The notes under the pieces: model-generated
The model's database searches: none
The model's input: the letters and a program-made list of their open reading frames with translations, nothing else
What the model was told of the DNA's origin: nothing
Program-made: the position numbers and the translations under genes
DNA from: Phascolarctobacterium sp.
GTDB lineage: Bacteria > Bacillota > Negativicutes > Acidaminococcales > Acidaminococcaceae
Assembly (NCBI GenBank): GCA_024405645.1
Contig: JAKSOJ010000032.1
Coordinates: forward strand, 1 to 9,972
Length of the DNA: 9,972 nt
Reading direction: 5' to 3'
Shown: piece by piece, positions 6,516-9,972 of the stretch
Layout: the number at the start of each line of letters is the position of its first letter
Position numbering within the stretch: the stretch's first letter is position 1

Positions 6516-6530
6516 GGCAAAAAATTGTTA
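6495..6530. repeat. 13-bp direct repeat overlapping the metA-operon promoter (candidate operator)
   Basis: CAAAAAATTGTTA occurs at 6495-6507 and again at 6518-6530, identical over 13 bases with a 23-bp period, about two helical turns. On the transcribed (minus) strand it reads TAACAATTTTTTG. One copy fills the spacer between -10 and -35 and the other lies just upstream of the -35. That placement fits a repressor binding tandem sites on one face of the DNA. The regulator is not in the window. Confidence 0.55.
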
Positions 6531-6570
6531 ACTACTTTACAAAATGGTTTTTTGTGGCGTACTAAAGCAC

Positions 6571-6610
6571 ACAAAAACAAAAAATCCGTGAGCATATTGC
6601 CCACGGATTT
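6571..6610 (-). terminator. Intrinsic terminator of the asd-dapG-dapA operon
   Basis: On the minus strand AAATCCGTGGGC and GCTCACGGATTT (6610-6582) pair over 12 bp, with one G-U, around a five-base AATAT loop. TTTTTTGTTTTTG follows. The hairpin begins 15 bases after the dapA stop codon. Confidence 0.9.
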
Positions 6611-6625
6611 ATATTTAATTATAAA

Positions 6626-7516
6626 TTACATGCCTGCTGCTGCCATTGCTGCATCAACCTTAGCCTTGCCAGCTTCGGTAAGTTCGGTCAACGGAAGACG
6701 AGGAGCACCAACATCAATACCAGTAGCTTTGGTTACTGCATATTTGATAGGAATCGGATTGGATTCTACGAACATAGCATTTGCCAGAGGAACCATAATT
6801 TTGTTCAGATCAGCAGCTTTCTTAACTTCGCCATTTTCAAATGCTTGCATAACTTCTTGGAGAATGTTGCCATTGCAGTTGGAAAGAACGGAGATAAGTC
6901 CAGTTGCACCAACGGACATGAACGGAATGATCAAGCCGTCATCGCCAGAGTAAATTGTAATACGTTCAGGAAGAACGCGATAGAGTTCAGCACATTGAGC
7001 AACGCTACCAGCAGCTTCTTTAACAGCAACGATGTTTTCGAAATCGTTAGCAAGACGAGCGATGGTTGCAGGAGCAATGTTGGAACCAGTACGGCCAGGA
7101 ACATTGTAAACGATGATGGGCAGCTTGGTTGCTTTAGCAACTGCTGCGAAATGTTGATAGTAACCTTCTTGAGTCGGTTTGTTGTAGTAAGGACCTACAA
7201 CCAAAAGACCATCAACGCCTTCAGCTTCCATGGTTTGAACGAGTTCGATAGTGGAAGCAGTGCAGTTGGTACCAGCACCTACAACGATGGGTGCACGACC
7301 TTGGGTTGCTTCTTTAACAGTGCGAATGAAAGCGATTTTTTCTTCCATGGTCATGGTAGCAGCTTCACCAGTAGAACCTTCTACTACGAGAGCATCAGTA
7401 CCATTATCTAAAAGCCAGTTAGCAAATTTTGCGCCTGCTTCATGGTTTACAGAACCATCAGCTGCAAACGGAGTTACCATAGCGGTTAGTAATCTTCCAA
7501 AATACGGTTTAGCCAT
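6626..7516 (-). CDS. dapA: 4-hydroxy-tetrahydrodipicolinate synthase
   Basis: DapA condenses pyruvate with aspartate semialdehyde, the first step specific to lysine and meso-diaminopimelate (peptidoglycan). The 296-residue chain is a complete TIM barrel of the DHDPS/NAL family. K166 in VAVKEAAG is the Schiff-base lysine. Y111 (GPYYNKP) and Y137 (IVYNVPGRTG) are the tyrosines of the proton relay, and R142 binds the semialdehyde carboxylate. The active-site loop reads GSTGE (47-51), with serine in place of the usual first threonine; serine there is common in N-acetylneuraminate lyases, but the rest of the sequence and the operon fit DapA. GAGGG lies nine bases before the ATG. It is the last gene of the asd-dapG-dapA set, separated from dapG by 163 bases holding a repeat and a possible internal promoter. 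Confidence 0.96.
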   Translation of the reverse strand: MAKPYFGRLLTAMVTPFAADGSVNHEAGAKFANWLLDNGTDALVVEGSTGEAATMTMEEKIAFIRTVKEATQGRAPIVVGAGTNCTASTIELVQTMEAEGVDGLLVVGPYYNKPTQEGYYQHFAAVAKATKLPIIVYNVPGRTGSNIAPATIARLANDFENIVAVKEAAGSVAQCAELYRVLPERITIYSGDDGLIIPFMSVGATGLISVLSNCNGNILQEVMQAFENGEVKKAADLNKIMVPLANAMFVESNPIPIKYAVTKATGIDVGAPRLPLTELTEAGKAKVDAAMAAAGM

Positions 7517-7540
7517 TATAATTTACCCTCTTTCTTTTAC

Positions 7541-7642
7541 AAAATTTCCATATCGCGTCATTTTCTTCGTCACCACTCCTCGACGTACCATTTAGTACGC
7601 CTCCGTCCTGGTTCCTCGAACCTAACGCAATCTGAAAATTTT
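7541..7642 (-). repeat. Palindromic intergenic repeat, copy B (about 102 bp)
   Basis: The second copy of the element at 107-210, in the opposite window orientation. The ends AAAATTTCCATATCGCGTCA (7541-7560) and the complement of 7623-7642 agree at 16 of 20 positions, so the termini form an inverted repeat. The centre is a GTAC-CATTTA-GTAC hairpin (7585-7598). A smaller GGTTC-GAG-GAACC hairpin lies at 7610-7622. It fills most of the gap between dapG and dapA and would be transcribed. No T-run follows the outer stem, so it is not a classical terminator; it could still affect mRNA processing or the relative output of dapG and dapA. Confidence 0.7.
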
Positions 7643-7646
7643 ATCT

Positions 7647-7674
7647 ATTATATTATTAACTTAATTGTAAACAA
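7647..7674 (-). promoter_or_regulatory. Candidate internal promoter for dapA
   Basis: On the minus strand TTGTTT (7674-7669), a 16-base spacer and TATAAT (7652-7647) form a plausible promoter just after the dapG stop codon. It would start near 7640, at the very edge of repeat copy B, so the repeat would make up most of the dapA leader. The region is AT-rich, so chance is possible. Confidence 0.4.
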
Positions 7675-7679
7675 GTTTA

Positions 7680-8891
7680 TTACAGATTGAATGCTGCGTG
7701 AAGTGCATTTACAGCATCAGAAAGGCATTCATCTTTAACGATTGCGGAAATAGTGTTATCAGAGTCAACGGTTTGATAAATCTTGATATTGTTTCCTGCA
7801 AGAGCAGCAACGAAACGAGCCATAACGCCAGGAACACCTCTCATACCAGAACCAACTACTGTTACTTTACCGCAACCTTCATTGATGTCATATTGAACTC
7901 CAGCATTGTCAAGAACAGTAACGGTCTTTACTTGATCTTCTGCAACTACTGCAAACATTGCTTCTTTTTCAGAAAGATTCAAGCAACCAACGGAGATGCC
8001 AGCTTGAGCAAGATCAACGAAAAGATTTTGACCAGCGGTGAAATCGTTCGGGTTAAGAGTTACTCTGAATTGAGTTAGACCAGAAAGATTTGCAACACCA
8101 GCTGCGGTGCTGAGAGTAATATCTGCGCCCGCATTTTCAGTAGTTTCGTTAGTAATCAGAGTGCCAGGAGCATCGGAGAAAGTGGATTTGATGTACATGG
8201 GCACATTAGCGCTCATAGCAATTTCAACAGCACGAGGATGTATTACCTTTGCGCCATTGTGTGCCATTTGGCAAACCTCCGCGTAGGAAATGCTTTCCAT
8301 AATGGTAGCATCCTTTACGATACGCGGATCAGCGGTCATAATGCCATCTACATCGGTATAAATTTCTACACAATCTGCATGGAGAGCTGCGCCAAGTGCT
8401 GCTGCAGTTGTATCAGAACCACCACGACCAAGTGTAGTAAATTTAGAATTATTTTCAGTTACGCCTTGGAAGCCACACACAACAGGAATGATGCCTGCTT
8501 CCAGAAGACGCAACAGATTGGAAGATTTAATGTTTTTAATGCGAGCAGCACCGAATTGGCTATCTGTAACAATACCTGCTTGACCACCAGTCAGTGCCAT
8601 TGCATTAAAGCCAAATTTTTGCAGGCAAGCTGCCATTACACAAGAGGAAATGATTTCACCGCAGCACATCATTACGTCCATCTCGCGAACGTTTACAGAA
8701 AGATTTTCTTCTTTCAAAACGTTAATCAAGGTATCGGTTGCGTAAGGAGCGCCCTTGCGGCCCATTGCAGACACTACTACTACAGGTGCATAACCATTGC
8801 GAATAGCTTGTTGAACCTTGTCCTTAACCTTTTCACGAACAGAAGCATCTGCCACAGAGGTACCGCCAAATTTTTGAACAATAATTTTCAT
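7680..8891 (-). CDS. dapG: Aspartate kinase, DapG-type (aspartokinase I)
   Basis: It phosphorylates aspartate, opening the pathway to lysine, diaminopimelate, threonine and methionine. The 403 residues match the length of B. subtilis DapG (about 404). The kinase domain has KFGGTSV at 7-13, SAMGRKG at 41-47, GRGGSD at 155-160 and YTDVDGIMTADPR at 178-190. Two ACT domains follow (about 265-340 and 345-403), the site of feedback control; VVGSGMRGVPGV begins the second. B. subtilis DapG is inhibited by diaminopimelate, and the same is likely but unproven here. It starts 15 bases after the asd stop, with AGAGGAAA in front of the ATG. No lysine riboswitch or T-box is visible between asd and dapG. 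It could equally be labelled lysC in other naming schemes. Confidence 0.94.
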   Translation of the reverse strand: MKIIVQKFGGTSVADASVREKVKDKVQQAIRNGYAPVVVVSAMGRKGAPYATDTLINVLKEENLSVNVREMDVMMCCGEIISSCVMAACLQKFGFNAMALTGGQAGIVTDSQFGAARIKNIKSSNLLRLLEAGIIPVVCGFQGVTENNSKFTTLGRGGSDTTAAALGAALHADCVEIYTDVDGIMTADPRIVKDATIMESISYAEVCQMAHNGAKVIHPRAVEIAMSANVPMYIKSTFSDAPGTLITNETTENAGADITLSTAAGVANLSGLTQFRVTLNPNDFTAGQNLFVDLAQAGISVGCLNLSEKEAMFAVVAEDQVKTVTVLDNAGVQYDINEGCGKVTVVGSGMRGVPGVMARFVAALAGNNIKIYQTVDSDNTISAIVKDECLSDAVNALHAAFNL

Positions 8892-8906
8892 TAGTTTGCT
8901 TTCCTC

Positions 8907-9944
8907 TTATTTTTTGATCCAATCTTTTTCGATCATAACTTCTGCAATTTGGAGAGCATTGAGAGCTGCACCTTTGCGGATTTGGTCACCTACTACCCAC
9001 AGGTTGAAGGTATTAGGATTGGAGAAGTCGCGACGGAGACGACCTACGAAGCAATCGTTTTGGTCGGAAGTGTACAAAGGCATCGGGTAGATTTGTTCTT
9101 CCAGATTGTCTTGCATTTGTACACCAGGGAATGCATCGATTGCTTTTGCCATTTCGTCAAGGTCGAGGTCATGTTCGAATTCGATGTTAACGGATTCGGA
9201 ATGGCTACGATATACAGGAACACGAACGGTAGTTGCGGTAATACGCATTTCTTCGTCGTGGAAAATCTTTCTGGTTTCATTTACCATCTTCATTTCTTCC
9301 TTGGAATATTTGTTATCCAAGAATACGTCGATTTGCGGAATCAGGTTGAATGCGATGGGATAATGTTTTGCCAAAGAAGCGGAAGGAAGAATATGAGGAA
9401 TCATTTCGCGACCTTCTGCATAAGCTTTAGTTTCATCGGTTAATTCGTCAATGCCTTCTTTACCAGCGCCGGATACAGCTTGGTAGGTGCTTACAACGAT
9501 ACGTTTAATGCGAGCCATATCATAGAGAGGTTTGAGAGCCATAACCATGATGATGGTAGAGCAGTTCGGGTTAGCAATGATGCCTTTGTGGGTCAGGATG
9601 TCTTCCGGGTTAACTTCGGGAACTACCAGAGGAACTTCCGGATCCATACGGAAGGTGGAGCTGTTGTCGATTACTACAGCACCTGCTTCAACTGCGTAGG
9701 GAGCAAATTCTTTAGAAATGCTACCGCCAGCAAACAAAGCAATATCGATACCTTCAAAGCTATCTTTAGTTGCTTCTTCAACAGTGTAGGTTTTGCCCAT
9801 GAGTTCGATTTTGGTACCAGCACTACGTTTAGAAGCCAAGAGACGTAATTCGTTGAACGGGAAATTGCGTTCTTCGATTAAGCGTAAGAATTCGCCACCA
9901 ACTGCGCCGGTAGCACCAAGGATTGCTACATTATATTTTTTCAT
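8907..9944 (-). CDS. asd: Aspartate-semialdehyde dehydrogenase
   Basis: It reduces aspartyl phosphate to aspartate semialdehyde with NADPH, the branch-point intermediate used by DapA and, through homoserine, by MetA and threonine synthesis. The 345-residue length is typical of the Gram-positive type. The N-terminal Rossmann motif is GATGAVG at 10-16. C128 in NPNCST is the catalytic nucleophile, Q155 lies in the following loop (TYQAVSGAGKEG), and R241 and H248 (RVPVYRSHSES) complete the active site. A GGGGG ribosome-binding site precedes the ATG by about six bases. It is the first gene of asd-dapG-dapA visible here. Only 28 bases remain upstream, so whether more genes, such as dpaAB, precede it cannot be told. 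Confidence 0.97.
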   Translation of the reverse strand: MKKYNVAILGATGAVGGEFLRLIEERNFPFNELRLLASKRSAGTKIELMGKTYTVEEATKDSFEGIDIALFAGGSISKEFAPYAVEAGAVVIDNSSTFRMDPEVPLVVPEVNPEDILTHKGIIANPNCSTIIMVMALKPLYDMARIKRIVVSTYQAVSGAGKEGIDELTDETKAYAEGREMIPHILPSASLAKHYPIAFNLIPQIDVFLDNKYSKEEMKMVNETRKIFHDEEMRITATTVRVPVYRSHSESVNIEFEHDLDLDEMAKAIDAFPGVQMQDNLEEQIYPMPLYTSDQNDCFVGRLRRDFSNPNTFNLWVVGDQIRKGAALNALQIAEVMIEKDWIKK

Positions 9945-9972
9945 TTTAAATCCCCCATTATATGTTAATTTT

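Noticed and set aside
6419..6581. SAM riboswitch or methionine T-box upstream of the MetA-like gene
   Set aside because: The predicted leader is only about 60 bases and contains no T-box sequence and no SAM-riboswitch-like set of helices.
6525..6953. Plus-strand open frame spanning the metA promoter region and dapA
   Set aside because: It crosses a promoter and terminator and overlaps dapA antisense; the composition is that of complementary coding sequence.
7541..7642. Repeat copy B as a plain intrinsic terminator between dapG and dapA
   Set aside because: No T-run follows the outer stem on the transcribed strand, and dapA needs read-through or its own promoter.
8238..8894. 218-codon plus-strand open frame opposite dapG
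   Set aside because: It lies wholly antisense to a clearly real aspartokinase gene, is Cys- and His-rich without motifs, and has no ribosome-binding site.
9957..9962. TATAAT on the minus strand just before asd, as an asd promoter
   Set aside because: The start would fall near 9950, leaving the ribosome-binding site at about 9951-9955 outside the transcript, and no upstream sequence is available to judge a -35.

Overview
The window reads like a low-to-moderate GC Firmicute-type chromosome, most likely a gut Negativicute (Phascolarctobacterium/Acidaminococcus-like). That placement is inferred from three things: a glycine T-box leader, an HU with a lysine-rich tail, and the asd-dapG-dapA gene order. 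It is not proven. Almost everything is ordinary biosynthetic housekeeping, and I see no phage, transposase, CRISPR, tRNA or rRNA.

Left end (1-1187): on the minus strand lie the first 14 codons of glyQ (glycyl-tRNA synthetase alpha chain). Before them comes a long leader with a good sigma-A promoter (432-460), a glycine T-box riboswitch (221-425) and a ~104-bp palindromic repeat (107-210) inserted between the T-box terminator and the glyQ ribosome-binding site. Upstream is an HU-family gene (539-898, minus) with its own terminator. A divergent intergenic region then leads to a plus-strand flavin ene-reductase gene (1188-3122).

Middle (3123-6620): a 12-bp hairpin terminator (3143-3170) serves both the reductase and a convergent minus-strand four-gene operon. 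In transcription order the operon is a MetA-family homoserine acyltransferase, a cyclase-family metal hydrolase, a fold-type I PLP aminotransferase and a small cupin. It starts from a strong predicted promoter (6487-6515) that carries a 13-bp direct repeat with a 23-bp period, a likely operator. The job of the operon as a unit is not known to me.

Right part (6582-9944): asd, dapG (aspartokinase) and dapA run on the minus strand in the same order as in the Bacillus subtilis dipicolinate/lysine operon, and end at a clear terminator (6582-6610). The 163-bp gap between dapG and dapA holds a candidate internal promoter and the second copy of the palindromic repeat (7541-7642). Asd makes aspartate semialdehyde; DapA sends it to lysine and diaminopimelate. 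Homoserine made from the same intermediate would feed the MetA-like enzyme, so the right half is an aspartate-family neighbourhood.

The main things worth a second look are the repeat family sitting in two transcribed leaders, the direct-repeat operator, and the uncharacterised four-gene operon with its divergent MetA-like protein.
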